DNA from: Bacteroidota bacterium
Lineage (GTDB): Bacteria; Bacteroidota; Bacteroidia; 2-12-FULL-35-15
NCBI GenBank assembly: GCA_017303895.1
Contig: JAFLBF010000001.1
Location: forward strand, 186,001-250,000
Reading direction: 5' to 3'
DNA length: 64,000 bases
Position 1 is the stretch's first letter; every line of letters starts with the position of its first letter. This document shows positions 9,211 to 18,647 of the stretch, piece after piece. Made by a program: the position numbers and the translations under genes. The notes below the pieces were generated by a model, which saw only the letters and a list, made by a program, of their open reading frames with translations, had not been told where the DNA came from and ran no database searches.

Positions 9211-9963
9211 TTATTTACCCGGACCGTGTAAAATGTCCATAAATTCAACCGATGCTGTTTCCATTTTATTGATGGTTCTGTCGAGCATCGTATTTAAGAT
9301 ATAATAGAAAATGAAAGCCAATAATCCGATCACCAAACCTGTTGCACTGGTGATCATCTTTTGATACAAACCTGTTGAAATAACACCAATACTGATATTA
9401 TCGGTTAAGGATATATCATAGAAAATTTTGATAACACCTGCAATTGTTCCGATAAAACCAAAGATAGGAGCAATACGTCCGATCAAACTCAATACATTCA
9501 AATTTTTCTCCATGCGGTTGATCTCCAATTTACCAACACTTTCCATGGCCTCTTCAATTTCTTTGATCGGTTTACCCAAGCGACTCAAACCTTTTTCTAC
9601 CATTCGTGCTGCAGGTGCAGTTGTATTTTTACACAATGCTTTTGCTGCATCAATGTTTCCATTATGAATATAATCTTTGATGTTATTCATAAAGTTCTTG
9701 TCCATTTTTGATAGTTTGCTGATTACCATCAAACGTTCGAAGAAATAGAAAATGGTTAGTAGTAACAGGATCGCCATAGGGATCATGATAAAACCACCTT
9801 TCATTACCAGGTCGAATACCGAAAGCGTTGCTTCCTGAGCAGGAGGGGGTAATGTTACTGCAGCAGCAGGAACTTGTGCAGCAACTGTTGCTGCGCTATC
9901 AACTACTTGTGTGGCGGTATTCGTACCACTCACCACCATTTGAATCAAAACAGAATTAAGCAT
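9211..9963 (-). CDS. ExbB/MotA/TolQ proton channel family protein
   Basis: This 250-residue protein has a first membrane helix near residues 52-72, a cytoplasmic helical domain, and two C-terminal helices near 165-185 and 205-228, the ExbB topology. The IGRIAPIFGFIGTIAGVIKIF segment is the conserved second-helix region. It heads the exbB-exbD-tonB run; a terminator hairpin just upstream (9991-10020) separates it from the other TonB gene. The N-terminal extension rich in Ala/Val/Gln is seen in many Bacteroidota ExbB proteins. Confidence 0.92.
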   Translation of the reverse strand: MLNSVLIQMVVSGTNTATQVVDSAATVAAQVPAAAVTLPPPAQEATLSVFDLVMKGGFIMIPMAILLLLTIFYFFERLMVISKLSKMDKNFMNNIKDYIHNGNIDAAKALCKNTTAPAARMVEKGLSRLGKPIKEIEEAMESVGKLEINRMEKNLNVLSLIGRIAPIFGFIGTIAGVIKIFYDISLTDNISIGVISTGLYQKMITSATGLVIGLLAFIFYYILNTMLDRTINKMETASVEFMDILHGPGK

Positions 9964-9990
9964 GTATGTTGTTTTTTGTTTTTATATATG

Positions 9991-10020
9991 TAAAAAAGCA
10001 ATCGCTGGATTGCGATTGCT
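9991..10020 (-). terminator. Intrinsic terminator between tonB and exbB
   Basis: Read on the minus strand, a perfect 9-base stem (AGCAATCGC and its complement) with a 6-base loop is followed by a run of six T. It lies 63 bases after the tonB stop at 10083 and 28 bases before the exbB start, so it ends the tonB transcript or attenuates read-through into exbB. Confidence 0.75.
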
Positions 10021-10082
10021 AAATTAAGTGATGCTTATCCTGTTTTTGTGCTACTTGGATGAACTTATAAACACTGCAATGT

Positions 10083-10859
10083 TTATTTTAGCTTGAACTT
10101 AACAGGCAAATTACATTGCACACGCACCGGATTTCCGTGATTAATACCGGGCTTCCATTTGGGCATCATTTTCACAACTCTCATCGCCTCCTGTTCACAA
10201 CCATCGCCAATTCCTTTTAAAATTTTCACATCAGAAATAGCACCGTCTTTCTCCACTACGAATGTTAAATAAACCGTGCCGGTTGTCCCATTTTCCTTAG
10301 CGATATCCGGATAAACTAAATTATTCGCTATAAACTGAGCCATTCCTTCCATCTCCGGCATTTGCTGAACAACCAATTCAATTTTCTCTGGCTCAATAGG
10401 CTTTTTCACAAAAATGGTAGGAATATCTGTTTTCTTTTCCGTGCTATCCACCCCATCCGGATTTGCATCTTTTCTGATCAACAATTGATCGGTGGTCTGA
10501 TCTAAGGTTTTAGTCTTATCATCGGATGCTACCATTTGTCCTGAAAACGATTTTGGAGGCTCGGGCTTATCAGGTGTTTTTATAGGTTCCACTTTTTTAT
10601 CGGGTGTCACATCGATTACAGTTCCCATATCAAAAACATCAGGAATGATATTTTCAGTAGTAGCAATTTCAACTTTTTCGCTCCGGTTGGAAAACCAATA
10701 AGCACCAAAGGCTATTAAAGCAAAGAACGATAAAGAAGAAAACATGGCAATCAATAAATTATCGCTTTGTGATCTTCGGATGGCATAAGCGCCATAATTT
10801 TTATTCTTGTTCTCAAATAAGAGATCGTTGAATTTTTCGGAGTTGTTGCTGAAGTTCAT
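10083..10859 (-). CDS. Energy transducer TonB
   Basis: TonB links the inner-membrane proton motor to outer-membrane TonB-dependent receptors. I chose the ATG at 10859 (258 residues) because the protein then begins with the family's cytoplasmic segment FNDLLFENKNKNYGAYAIR, followed by one membrane helix near 37-57. A linker with TPDKKVEPIKTPDKPEPPK follows, then the TonB C-terminal domain from about 165, with YPDIAKENGTTGTVYLTFVV and a final VQCNLPVKFKLK strand. A longer frame to 10949 exists but adds no family sequence. It is monocistronic with its own downstream terminator. Confidence 0.92.
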   Translation of the reverse strand: MNFSNNSEKFNDLLFENKNKNYGAYAIRRSQSDNLLIAMFSSLSFFALIAFGAYWFSNRSEKVEIATTENIIPDVFDMGTVIDVTPDKKVEPIKTPDKPEPPKSFSGQMVASDDKTKTLDQTTDQLLIRKDANPDGVDSTEKKTDIPTIFVKKPIEPEKIELVVQQMPEMEGMAQFIANNLVYPDIAKENGTTGTVYLTFVVEKDGAISDVKILKGIGDGCEQEAMRVVKMMPKWKPGINHGNPVRVQCNLPVKFKLK

Positions 10860-11097
10860 GGCTATAAATTTTAAATGGTTAAACTTGGTTTTGATAAAAA
10901 GATGCTTGATCGTTTTGTATTCCATAAATGAAAAGCAAAAAAATTTCATTTATTAAAAACCAATTAAGCAGGGGAATCAAAAACAGTTTATTCCATTTTT
11001 GTACTTAAGCCATTAATTCGTAAAGGTAATTGTAGGGGATGCGTTATGCGGTTTTGATATGATAACGCAGAACAAAATCCATTTATTGTACAGATGT

Positions 11098-12195
11098 CTA
11101 TTTTTTCATTAAAACAGTGGTAGTAGGATAAGCAAAACTAGTTCCATGTGCTTTTACGATCTCAATGATCTTGTAATTGATCTCTTGACGAACATCCAGG
11201 TAAACATCATATTCCAATGTATCTACAAAATACAAAACCATAATATTGATAGAGCTGGAACCGAATTCATTTAAACGGACACGAGTCTCTTCTTTTAAGA
11301 TATGAGAATGATTATCGATATATTGTTGTATGTCAGCAACGATCAATTTAATTTTCTCGGAAGGGGTATCATATTCTAAACCGATATCAAATTTTGCTCT
11401 GCGTTGAATGCGTAATGATAGATTGTCCAATTCCGAATCCACCAGCTTTTTATTAGGAACCGTGACATAACTTTTTTCAAGGGTCCGGATACGTGTGCTT
11501 CTGAAACCGATCTTTTCCACATGTCCTTCGAGCGAACCGATCCGGATCAGATCACCGATCACAAAGGGCTTATCTAAAAAGATGGTAAAGGAGCCTAGTA
11601 AATTCTCGAGTGATTCTTTAGCGGCTAAGGCAATCGCCAAACCTCCAATTCCCAAACCGGCAATCAAAGAGGCGATGTTCAATTTGAAAACTGCACCCAA
11701 TGTAAAGAAGATTGATAAGATCACAACGATTACTTTAATAGCTTCTTTTATAAATGGCACCAGTTGATCATCTGTTTTAGATTCCGTTAATGAAGCCCGG
11801 TGCATTAAGATCAAACCGAAAAAATCGACAATACGGAGAATAATCCAGGTGATAGAAATGGCGATCCCTACTTGAAAAGCACGGAGAATGACCATACGCA
11901 ATCCAAAATGTTCTACCGAGCCTATCTTCCATTCAACTGGAAAGTCGAGCCTATCGAAGGCGATATAGAACGTGATGAGAAGAATAAGCAGTCGCATTGG
12001 TTTTTTTGTCAATGCCAATAACTTTTCAAAGCCAACTTCCGTAGAATACTTCTGAACAACCTTAAATACAAACAAGGTCAGCAATTTGGAAAGGAGTCGC
12101 TGAAATATTAGTCCGAGTAAAATGATCCCGGCAAACCAGCAATAACTTTCTACGCTGTTTCCTAAAAATGTACGATGTAAAATATTTTCAACCAT
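11098..12195 (-). CDS. MscS-family mechanosensitive ion channel
   Basis: This protein of about 365 residues opens under membrane tension to release solutes during osmotic downshock. It has four to five membrane helices up to about residue 185, ending with the pore helix IAGLGIGGLAIALAAKESLENLLGS, then the MscS beta domain (FVIGDLIRIGSLEGHVEKIGFRSTRIRT) and a cytoplasmic alpha/beta domain. I chose the ATG at 12195; a longer frame to 12246 adds a non-hydrophobic lead that does not match the family. It stands alone, and its downstream region carries a weak inverted repeat but no clear terminator. Confidence 0.9.
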   Translation of the reverse strand: MVENILHRTFLGNSVESYCWFAGIILLGLIFQRLLSKLLTLFVFKVVQKYSTEVGFEKLLALTKKPMRLLILLITFYIAFDRLDFPVEWKIGSVEHFGLRMVILRAFQVGIAISITWIILRIVDFFGLILMHRASLTESKTDDQLVPFIKEAIKVIVVILSIFFTLGAVFKLNIASLIAGLGIGGLAIALAAKESLENLLGSFTIFLDKPFVIGDLIRIGSLEGHVEKIGFRSTRIRTLEKSYVTVPNKKLVDSELDNLSLRIQRRAKFDIGLEYDTPSEKIKLIVADIQQYIDNHSHILKEETRVRLNEFGSSSINIMVLYFVDTLEYDVYLDVRQEINYKIIEIVKAHGTSFAYPTTTVLMKK

Positions 12196-12369
12196 TTTAT
12201 AATCATTATAAATAACAAGAAACCTTGGATTTGCAAAAGTAAACATACGCTGAATTTTTTTCTAATATTTTTTTGTTTCAAAAATATTTTTTCAGAGTTT
12301 TGTATATATAAACAGTTTTAATCTTAAAAAAACAAACATTTGATTTTGTAAAACAAATTTTGATTTACA

Positions 12370-12612
12370 ATGAAAAAGCCAAGCACGTCAAAAAAGAGTC
12401 CTGCTAAAAAGACTGAAAAATCTAAGGATTCGGGGGAATTAAGAAAGCCAACTAAGCTTAAACCCTTAAAAGAGAAAGAGAAAAAAAATTGGAAAAACGC
12501 CCTCGAGGATGACGATGAAGATTTCAATTTAGATGATGATGACCTTAGATTAGACAGCAGTTTTGACGATGATGATGACGAAGATGACGACTATTATGAT
12601 GATAATTATTAG
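12370..12612 (+). CDS. Small protein with basic N-terminal half and acidic C-terminal half
   Basis: This 80-residue protein is strikingly bipolar. Residues 1-45 are rich in Lys, Ser and Pro, and residues 46-80 are almost all Asp and Glu, ending in DDDYYDDNY. No known domain is visible and it is probably disordered. Similar small charged proteins occur across Bacteroidota, but I know no function. The ATG at 12370 follows an AT-rich leader and a strong terminator follows the stop, so it is a free-standing gene. A chaperone-like or nucleic-acid-binding role would be speculation. Confidence 0.7.
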   Translation: MKKPSTSKKSPAKKTEKSKDSGELRKPTKLKPLKEKEKKNWKNALEDDDEDFNLDDDDLRLDSSFDDDDDEDDDYYDDNY

Positions 12613-12623
12613 TCAACGACCAT

Positions 12624-12656
12624 AAAAAAGACCTCCAAATTTTGGAGGTCTTTTTA
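12624..12656. terminator. Bidirectional terminator
   Basis: A stem AAAAAGACCTCCAA with its complement, a loop of a few bases, and T-runs on both strands. It lies between the convergent 80-residue gene and anmK. Confidence 0.9.
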
Positions 12657-12664
12657 TTTATATC

Positions 12665-13756
12665 CTATCTAGATAAAGCCGGAGAATAAATGCTTCCACC
12701 CGAGCTATCCTCCCGGGCTCCTGTAACACTCTTCAAGCAGTTCACCTCTCCCCTCCAGCGCAATACCCCCAAAAAAGCAAAGATCAATGCTTCTTTGAAG
12801 TTGATAGTGTCATTATCGGCTACAATAATTTCGACCTTACTCAATGCTTTGATCCTTTCCATTAAAAAATCGTTGTGAGTGCCACCTCCCGTTACCAGCA
12901 TGCGGGAATATGGTTTTACATTTATCACACGTGCTACCTGAAAGGCAATGTGTTCGGTAAATGTGCGCATGAAGTCGGTATCTTCCAACTCATACTTTTC
13001 AATAAGCGGATCGATATTATTGATCACCCATTCCTTCCCTAATGATTTAGGAGTATGTGGCAATATGCGGTAATGCGATAAATTATCGAATTCATTCAAA
13101 AGGTAATTACTGATCAGTCCGCTACGGGCTATTTCGCCTTTATCATCATACTTTTTGCCGAAACGGGCTGCAAAAGCATTCAGCACAATGTTTACCGGAC
13201 AAATATCAAATGCGATCCTTTTTCCGAAATGATCATAGGAAATATTGGCAAATCCGCCCAGGTTCAAACAAAAATCGTATTCTCCGAACAATTGTTGATC
13301 GCCAATCGGCACCAACGGAGCACCTTGTCCACCCAAAGCCACATCCAGCGTCCGGAAATCACATACCACCGGCAATTTACAATTTGCAGCGATGGCCGCT
13401 CCCGAACCCACCTGAACAGTTAGTTTTTTATCCGGTTGATGAAAAATGGTATGGCCGTGCGAAGCCACAAAATCGGGTTTTATGCTATTTTTTATGATAA
13501 AATCAGCTACCAAACGGCCTATAAACTGACCATATTCGGCATGAATAAGCTGAAAAGTAAGTGCATCGGCTGTTTCGAGCGATAATAGCTTCTGTTTCCA
13601 TACATCTGAATATTCAATGGTTTCGGCACAAACAATTTCATATTTCCATTGTTTATTATCAACAGAAAATTGACAAAAAGCAATATCCAGCCCATCAAGT
13701 GAGGTACCCGACATTAAACCGATCACATCATATTTTTGTTGCAGGATATTTGTCAT
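12665..13756 (-). CDS. anmK: Anhydro-N-acetylmuramic acid kinase
   Basis: AnmK phosphorylates and opens 1,6-anhydro-MurNAc to MurNAc-6-phosphate during recycling of peptidoglycan. The 363-residue length is typical. The ATP-binding motif GLMSGTSLDGLDIAFC sits at residues 13-28, ASHGHTIFHQP near 100, CDFRTLDVALGGQGAPLVPIGD near 127-150, and LVTGGGTHNDFLMERI near 287, all characteristic of the family. It is single, convergent with the small acidic protein and divergent from the acyl-CoA dehydrogenase. Confidence 0.95.
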   Translation of the reverse strand: MTNILQQKYDVIGLMSGTSLDGLDIAFCQFSVDNKQWKYEIVCAETIEYSDVWKQKLLSLETADALTFQLIHAEYGQFIGRLVADFIIKNSIKPDFVASHGHTIFHQPDKKLTVQVGSGAAIAANCKLPVVCDFRTLDVALGGQGAPLVPIGDQQLFGEYDFCLNLGGFANISYDHFGKRIAFDICPVNIVLNAFAARFGKKYDDKGEIARSGLISNYLLNEFDNLSHYRILPHTPKSLGKEWVINNIDPLIEKYELEDTDFMRTFTEHIAFQVARVINVKPYSRMLVTGGGTHNDFLMERIKALSKVEIIVADNDTINFKEALIFAFLGVLRWRGEVNCLKSVTGAREDSSGGSIYSPALSR

Positions 13757-13784
13757 AACATTAGCAAAATTTGATTATAAAAGT

Positions 13785-13792
13785 TACATTTG
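13785..13792 (+). promoter_or_regulatory. TAnnTTTG promoter -7 box for acyl-CoA dehydrogenase
   Basis: TACATTTG matches the Bacteroidota -7 consensus, 47 bases before the ATG at 13840. No clear TTTG is found at the -33 distance. Confidence 0.5.
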
Positions 13793-13839
13793 CCTTCATC
13801 CAAAAGTAAAATAAAATTAACACATAAATTATTCATACA

Positions 13840-14979
13840 ATGTTTTTTGATTTAACAGAAGAGCACTTAATGATCCAGAAGGCGGCTCGTGATTTTGCAA
13901 ACGATGTATTAAAGCCTGGCGTAATTGAACGCGATGAACAACAAAAATTTCCTACCGAGGAGATCAAACAAATGGGACAATTGGGTTTCATGGGAATGAT
14001 GGTAGATCCAAAATACGGTGGTGGCGGAATGGATGCAGTATCCTACGTATTGGCTATGGAAGAGATCTCTAAAGTGGATGCTTCCTGCTCCGTGGTAATG
14101 TCGGTAAACAATTCATTGGTATGCTGGGGATTGGAAAAATTCGGAACCGAAGAACAAAAACAAAAATATTTAGTGCCTTTGGCAAAAGGTGAGATCATTG
14201 GCGCATTCTGTTTATCAGAGCCGGAAGCAGGTTCGGATGCAACATCTCAAAAAACCACTGCTATCGACAAAGGAGATCATTATCTATTGAACGGTACAAA
14301 AAACTGGATCACCAACGGTAATTCAGCATCAGTTTATCTGGTGATTGCACAAACCGATGTGGCAAAAGGACACAAAGGCATCAATGCCTTGATCGTTGAA
14401 AAAGGGATGCCAGGATTTGTGGTAGGGCCAAAAGAAAACAAAATGGGTATCAGAGCATCGGATACACACTCATTGATGTTTACCGATGTAAAAGTTCCGA
14501 AAGCAAACCGTATTGGTGAAGATGGATTCGGATTTAAATTCGCAATGCAAGTGCTTTCAGGCGGACGTATCGGTATTGCATCACAAGCATTAGGAATTGC
14601 GTCAGGCGCTTATGAATTGGCATTGGCTTATTCAAAAGAGCGTAAAGCATTCGGAAAAACAATTAACCAGCATCAGGCTATTGCTTTCAAATTAGCAGAC
14701 ATGGCTACAAAGATTGAAGCAGCACGTTTATTGTGTTTAAAAGCTGCCTGGTTAAAAGATCAGCATTTGAACTTTGATAAAGAAAGTGCAATGGCAAAAG
14801 TATTTGCTTCTGAAACAGCCATGTGGACAACAGTAGAAGCAGTGCAGATACACGGAGGATATGGTTTTGTGAAAGAATACCATGTAGAACGTTTGATGCG
14901 TGATGCGAAGATCACTCAGATCTACGAAGGAACATCAGAAGTACAACGTATCGTTATTTCACGTTCGGTATTGGCGTAA
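13840..14979 (+). CDS. Acyl-CoA dehydrogenase (short-chain/butyryl-CoA type)
   Basis: This 379-residue flavoprotein oxidises acyl-CoA to enoyl-CoA in the first step of beta-oxidation. Motifs include GAFCLSEPEAGSDATS near 126-141, the FAD-binding WITNGNSA near 158, and the C-terminal IYEGTSEVQRIVISR, in which the Glu is the catalytic base of short-chain dehydrogenases. Length and motifs match the butyryl-CoA-dehydrogenase-like enzymes common in Bacteroidota. It is monocistronic, with a promoter box upstream and a strong terminator downstream. Confidence 0.95.
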   Translation: MFFDLTEEHLMIQKAARDFANDVLKPGVIERDEQQKFPTEEIKQMGQLGFMGMMVDPKYGGGGMDAVSYVLAMEEISKVDASCSVVMSVNNSLVCWGLEKFGTEEQKQKYLVPLAKGEIIGAFCLSEPEAGSDATSQKTTAIDKGDHYLLNGTKNWITNGNSASVYLVIAQTDVAKGHKGINALIVEKGMPGFVVGPKENKMGIRASDTHSLMFTDVKVPKANRIGEDGFGFKFAMQVLSGGRIGIASQALGIASGAYELALAYSKERKAFGKTINQHQAIAFKLADMATKIEAARLLCLKAAWLKDQHLNFDKESAMAKVFASETAMWTTVEAVQIHGGYGFVKEYHVERLMRDAKITQIYEGTSEVQRIVISRSVLA

Positions 14980-15000
14980 ATCAACTAATTGATACAAATA

Positions 15001-15040
15001 AAAAATCCCTGTTTCGAAATGAAACAGGGATTTTTTTTTA
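15001..15040. terminator. Bidirectional terminator
   Basis: A perfect 15-base stem (AAAAATCCCTGTTTC) with a 5-base loop and a long T-run. It lies between the convergent acyl-CoA dehydrogenase and recQ. Confidence 0.93.
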
Positions 15041-15058
15041 TTTAGTAATTGTTTGTGA

Positions 15059-17278
15059 TTAATTTCCAAACTCACTCAGGAATTTAATACGCATCAATCG
15101 CATTTCTTCTTCGGTATATTCATCTTCACCTAACTCTTTTAAAGCTTCATTGATAGAGTCGCTTTCCGATTCTTTGAAATATTCCAAAGCTTCTTCCTGC
15201 TTGTCTTCATCCATGATATCATTCAAATAATAGTTGATGTTTACTTTGGTGCCTGAATGGACAATGCTTTCAATCTCTGAGATCAGATCATTCAATGCCA
15301 ATCCTTTTGCTTTGGCTACATCTTCTAATGGTAATTTTCTGTCAATACTTTGAATGATGTACACCTTTAATCCGGATTTGTTGACAATGGATTTTACTAC
15401 CATGTCCAACGGACGCTCGATCTCATTTTCCTCTACATATTTTGCAATAAGGTCGATGAATGGTTTACCGAACTTTTGTGCTTTCCCTTGTCCAACTCCT
15501 GTAATGTTCACCAACTCATCCATTTTAATTGGATATTGAATGGCCATCTCTTCCAAGGATACTTCCTGGAAAATAACATAAGGAGGTAATTTTAATTTAT
15601 GAGCTGTTTGTTTAAGCAAGTCTTTTAATGCGGCAAACAATACTTCATCAGCACCGGAACCACCTTTGTTTCCGCCACCTGATCCACCTTCATCATCATC
15701 ATCACTTTCTGTTCCTTCATAATCATGATCTTTGGTAACCATCATTGAATACGGCTCATCCAAAAATTTATTTCCTTCTTTGGTCACTTTTAACAGACCA
15801 TAGTTCTCAATATCTTTTGATAATAATCCGGAAACTAAGGCCTGGCGGATAACGGCATTCCAGTATTTCTCTGTTTTGTCGTCTTCAGCACCTTTTCCAA
15901 AACACTCCAATTCATTGTGTTTGTATGTTTTTACGGTAGAAGTGATGTTTCCTAACAATACATTGATCACATCCTTGGTCTTGAATTTCTCTTTCACATC
16001 CAACACCGCTTCAATTGCCAAAGCAATATCATCCATGCCTTCAAACTTTTGTTTCGGGTTACGGCAATTGTCGCACATACCACCACATCCTGCTTCATCA
16101 AACTCTTCACCGAAATAGTGCAGTAAGAATTTTCTGCGGCAGCTGGATGTTTCGGCATACGAAACGGTCTCCAACAATAATTGTTTTCCAATCTCCTGTT
16201 CAGCAACAGGTTTTCCTTTCATAAATTTTTCCAACTTCACAATATCATCATAGCTATAGAAGGTAACGCAATTTCCTTCGCCACCATCACGTCCGGCACG
16301 ACCGGTTTCCTGGTAGTATCCTTCTAATGATTTAGGAATATCGTGGTGGATCACAAAACGCACATCCGGCTTATCGATACCCATACCAAAAGCAATGGTT
16401 GCAACGATCACATCAATGTCTTCCATAAGGAAAGCATCTTGTGTCTTAGCACGTTCTTTTGCTTCCAATCCTGCATGGTAAGGCAATGCTTTGATGCCGT
16501 TCACACGAAGTGTTTCAGCCAACTCCTCTACTTTCTTTCTGCTCAAACAATAAACAATACCTGATTTGCCTTGCTGTGATTTGATGTATTTGATCACTTC
16601 TTTGATCACATTTTGTTTTGGCCGAACCTCATAATACAAATTGGATCTGTTGAATGACGATTTGAACACATTGGCTTTCGTCATTCCTAAGTTCTTTTGA
16701 ATGTCCTGCTGTACTTTAGGTGTAGCAGTTGCTGTTAAAGCAATGATCGGCACTTTACCAATTTGTTCGATGATCGGACGTAATCTGCGATATTCCGGAC
16801 GGAAATCATGTCCCCATTCCGAGATACAATGTGCTTCGTCAATCGCAAAGAAAGAGATCTTTATTTCGTGGAAAAATGCAACATTATCTTCCTTGGTCAA
16901 ACTCTCAGGTGCAACGTATAATAGTTTTGTTTTACCTGCTTTGATATCCTGTTTTACTTTTGCTATTTCAGCCTTTGTTAAAGATGAATTTAAAAAGTGA
17001 GCGATACCATCTTCATTACCGAAATTACGTAAAGCATCCACCTGATTTTTCATCAATGCAATTAATGGTGAAATAATAATTGCAGTTCCTTCACTTACTA
17101 AAGCCGGTAATTGGTAACATAATGATTTACCACCACCGGTAGGCATGATCACAAAAGTATCTTTCCCTTCCAGCACGCTGCTAATAATTGCTTCTTGCTG
17201 GCCTTTAAAACTATCGAATCCGAAAAACTTTTGTAAACAATCGTGAAGTGATGTTTCTACTTCGAGCATTTTTATCAA
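15059..17278 (-). CDS. recQ: ATP-dependent DNA helicase RecQ
   Basis: RecQ unwinds DNA in recombination and replication repair. The 739-residue protein has the helicase domains with Walker A MPTGGGKS (about 45-52), Walker B DEAH, and the arginine-finger region QETGRAGRDG near 330. The RecQ-Ct zinc site is formed by CRRKFLLHYF and CGGMCDNC near 378-405, followed by the RQC winged helix. An HRDC domain lies near 545-620 with VNITGVGQGKAQKFG. A Gly/Asp/Ser-rich linker near 525-545 separates RQC from HRDC. The extended C-terminus after HRDC is usual in Bacteroidota. Confidence 0.95.
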   Translation of the reverse strand: MIKMLEVETSLHDCLQKFFGFDSFKGQQEAIISSVLEGKDTFVIMPTGGGKSLCYQLPALVSEGTAIIISPLIALMKNQVDALRNFGNEDGIAHFLNSSLTKAEIAKVKQDIKAGKTKLLYVAPESLTKEDNVAFFHEIKISFFAIDEAHCISEWGHDFRPEYRRLRPIIEQIGKVPIIALTATATPKVQQDIQKNLGMTKANVFKSSFNRSNLYYEVRPKQNVIKEVIKYIKSQQGKSGIVYCLSRKKVEELAETLRVNGIKALPYHAGLEAKERAKTQDAFLMEDIDVIVATIAFGMGIDKPDVRFVIHHDIPKSLEGYYQETGRAGRDGGEGNCVTFYSYDDIVKLEKFMKGKPVAEQEIGKQLLLETVSYAETSSCRRKFLLHYFGEEFDEAGCGGMCDNCRNPKQKFEGMDDIALAIEAVLDVKEKFKTKDVINVLLGNITSTVKTYKHNELECFGKGAEDDKTEKYWNAVIRQALVSGLLSKDIENYGLLKVTKEGNKFLDEPYSMMVTKDHDYEGTESDDDDEGGSGGGNKGGSGADEVLFAALKDLLKQTAHKLKLPPYVIFQEVSLEEMAIQYPIKMDELVNITGVGQGKAQKFGKPFIDLIAKYVEENEIERPLDMVVKSIVNKSGLKVYIIQSIDRKLPLEDVAKAKGLALNDLISEIESIVHSGTKVNINYYLNDIMDEDKQEEALEYFKESESDSINEALKELGEDEYTEEEMRLMRIKFLSEFGN

Positions 17279-17429
17279 TTTTTTTAGTTTTTTGATTATT
17301 ATATTATTTCAATTGAAAAAACTAATTTTACCCCTAAATATTACTTTTTATCAATCGTAATGTAAATATATAATAAAAATTTGTTACAAATTCAAACATT
17401 TCTCTACTTTAATTTAAAAATTCTACGAA

Positions 17430-18398
17430 GTGAATAAATCCATCGATAAAATAATTGAGCTTGCAAAAACTACCATCAACATTGAGGCAGATTCGATCAG
17501 TAATTTGAAGAATTTCATCAATGAAGATTTTGCAGCTTGTGTGCAATTGATCCACAACTCAAAAGGCAGAGTAGTGATAACAGGAATTGGGAAGAGTGCC
17601 ATCATTGCACAAAAGATCGTTGCCACGATGAATTCGACAGGTACTCCTGCAATTTTTATGCATGCGGCCGATGCTATTCATGGTGACTTAGGAACGATCC
17701 AAAAAGAAGATGTGATCATTTGTATCTCCAAAAGCGGAAACACGCCTGAAATAAAAGTGCTTGTTCCTTTATTAAAGAATGGTGGGAATAAATTGATCGC
17801 ACTGGTTGGAAATACGGATTCTTATTTAGCACAACAGGCTGATCATATTTTAAATTGTACAGTAGAGAAAGAAGCTTGTCCGAATAACCTGGCACCCACA
17901 TCGAGCACTACTGCTCAATTGGCAATGGGCGATGCGTTGGCAGTTTGTTTATTGGACTATAAAGAATTTACGAGTGAAGACTTTGCAAAATATCATCCGG
18001 GAGGAGCATTGGGTAAAAAATTGTATTTGAAAGTAGGTGATGTTTCTATTCAAAATCAAAAGCCACAAGTAAAGCCCGATGATTCGATCAAAGCAGTAAT
18101 TGTTGAGATCTCTTCTAAAAGATTAGGTGCAACAGCTGTAGTGGAGAACAACAAACTGGTGGGTGTGATCACCGATGGTGATATTCGTAGAATGTTAGAA
18201 AAAGCAGATTCGATCAATGCGATCAAAGCAGCAGATATCATGAATAAAACGCCAAAGCAGATCGATGCCGGAGAATTAGCAGTAAATGCCATGCAGTTAT
18301 TGGAAAAACATAACATCTCTCAATTGATCGTAACCGATAATGGCAATTACCATGGATTTATCCATTTGCACGACCTTATCAAAGAAGGATTGTTATAG
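17430..18398 (+). CDS. kdsD: KpsF/GutQ-family sugar isomerase, D-arabinose 5-phosphate isomerase
   Basis: This enzyme makes arabinose 5-phosphate from ribulose 5-phosphate for KDO and lipopolysaccharide synthesis. The 322-residue protein has an SIS domain (about 30-190) with ITGIGKSAIIAQKIVATMNSTGTPA and CISKSGNTPEIK, and two CBS domains after about 205. HPGGALGKKL joins the two parts, as in KdsD. The start is GTG at 17430; an in-frame upstream ATG is absent. The 150-base gap to recQ is AT-rich and contains the palindrome TTTCAATTGAAA at 17307. Confidence 0.92.
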   Translation: MNKSIDKIIELAKTTINIEADSISNLKNFINEDFAACVQLIHNSKGRVVITGIGKSAIIAQKIVATMNSTGTPAIFMHAADAIHGDLGTIQKEDVIICISKSGNTPEIKVLVPLLKNGGNKLIALVGNTDSYLAQQADHILNCTVEKEACPNNLAPTSSTTAQLAMGDALAVCLLDYKEFTSEDFAKYHPGGALGKKLYLKVGDVSIQNQKPQVKPDDSIKAVIVEISSKRLGATAVVENNKLVGVITDGDIRRMLEKADSINAIKAADIMNKTPKQIDAGELAVNAMQLLEKHNISQLIVTDNGNYHGFIHLHDLIKEGLL

Positions 18399-18647
18399 TA
18401 TCTACTAATTACGAATTACTACGAAAAATACGAATTACGAATTTAGGAACTACGAATACGAATTAGTGCTAAATTACGAATTAGAAGGTTGGAAAGCAGA
18501 TCATTCTGATTGAATGGATAAATGGGGATTGGAGATGGAAATTATAAATGATGGATTATAAATTATAGATGAGGAGTAGATGATTGGTGAAGGGTTATTA
18601 GTGAAGAAATGGATTGACAAAACAAAAATTACATCTGATCAATAGTA
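18399..18647. repeat. Intergenic tract with seven TACGAA-centred degenerate repeats
   Basis: Between about 18405 and 18486 the hexamer TACGAA occurs seven times, mostly as ATTACGAATTA, in partly tandem array. The remainder (18487-18647) is purine-rich with repeated ATTATAAAT and GATGGATTATA-like words and holds no gene. No stem with a T-run is visible. Confidence 0.75.

Noticed and set aside
11040-11069. Inverted repeat TGCGTTAT/ATAACGCA downstream of the MscS gene.
   Set aside because: The loop is 14 bases and no T-run follows on either strand, so I cannot call it a terminator; it may be chance.
18405-18486. The TACGAA tract as a CRISPR or an origin of replication.
   Set aside because: The units are about 9 bases and degenerate, without spacers; no dnaA, dnaN or DnaA-box cluster is near.
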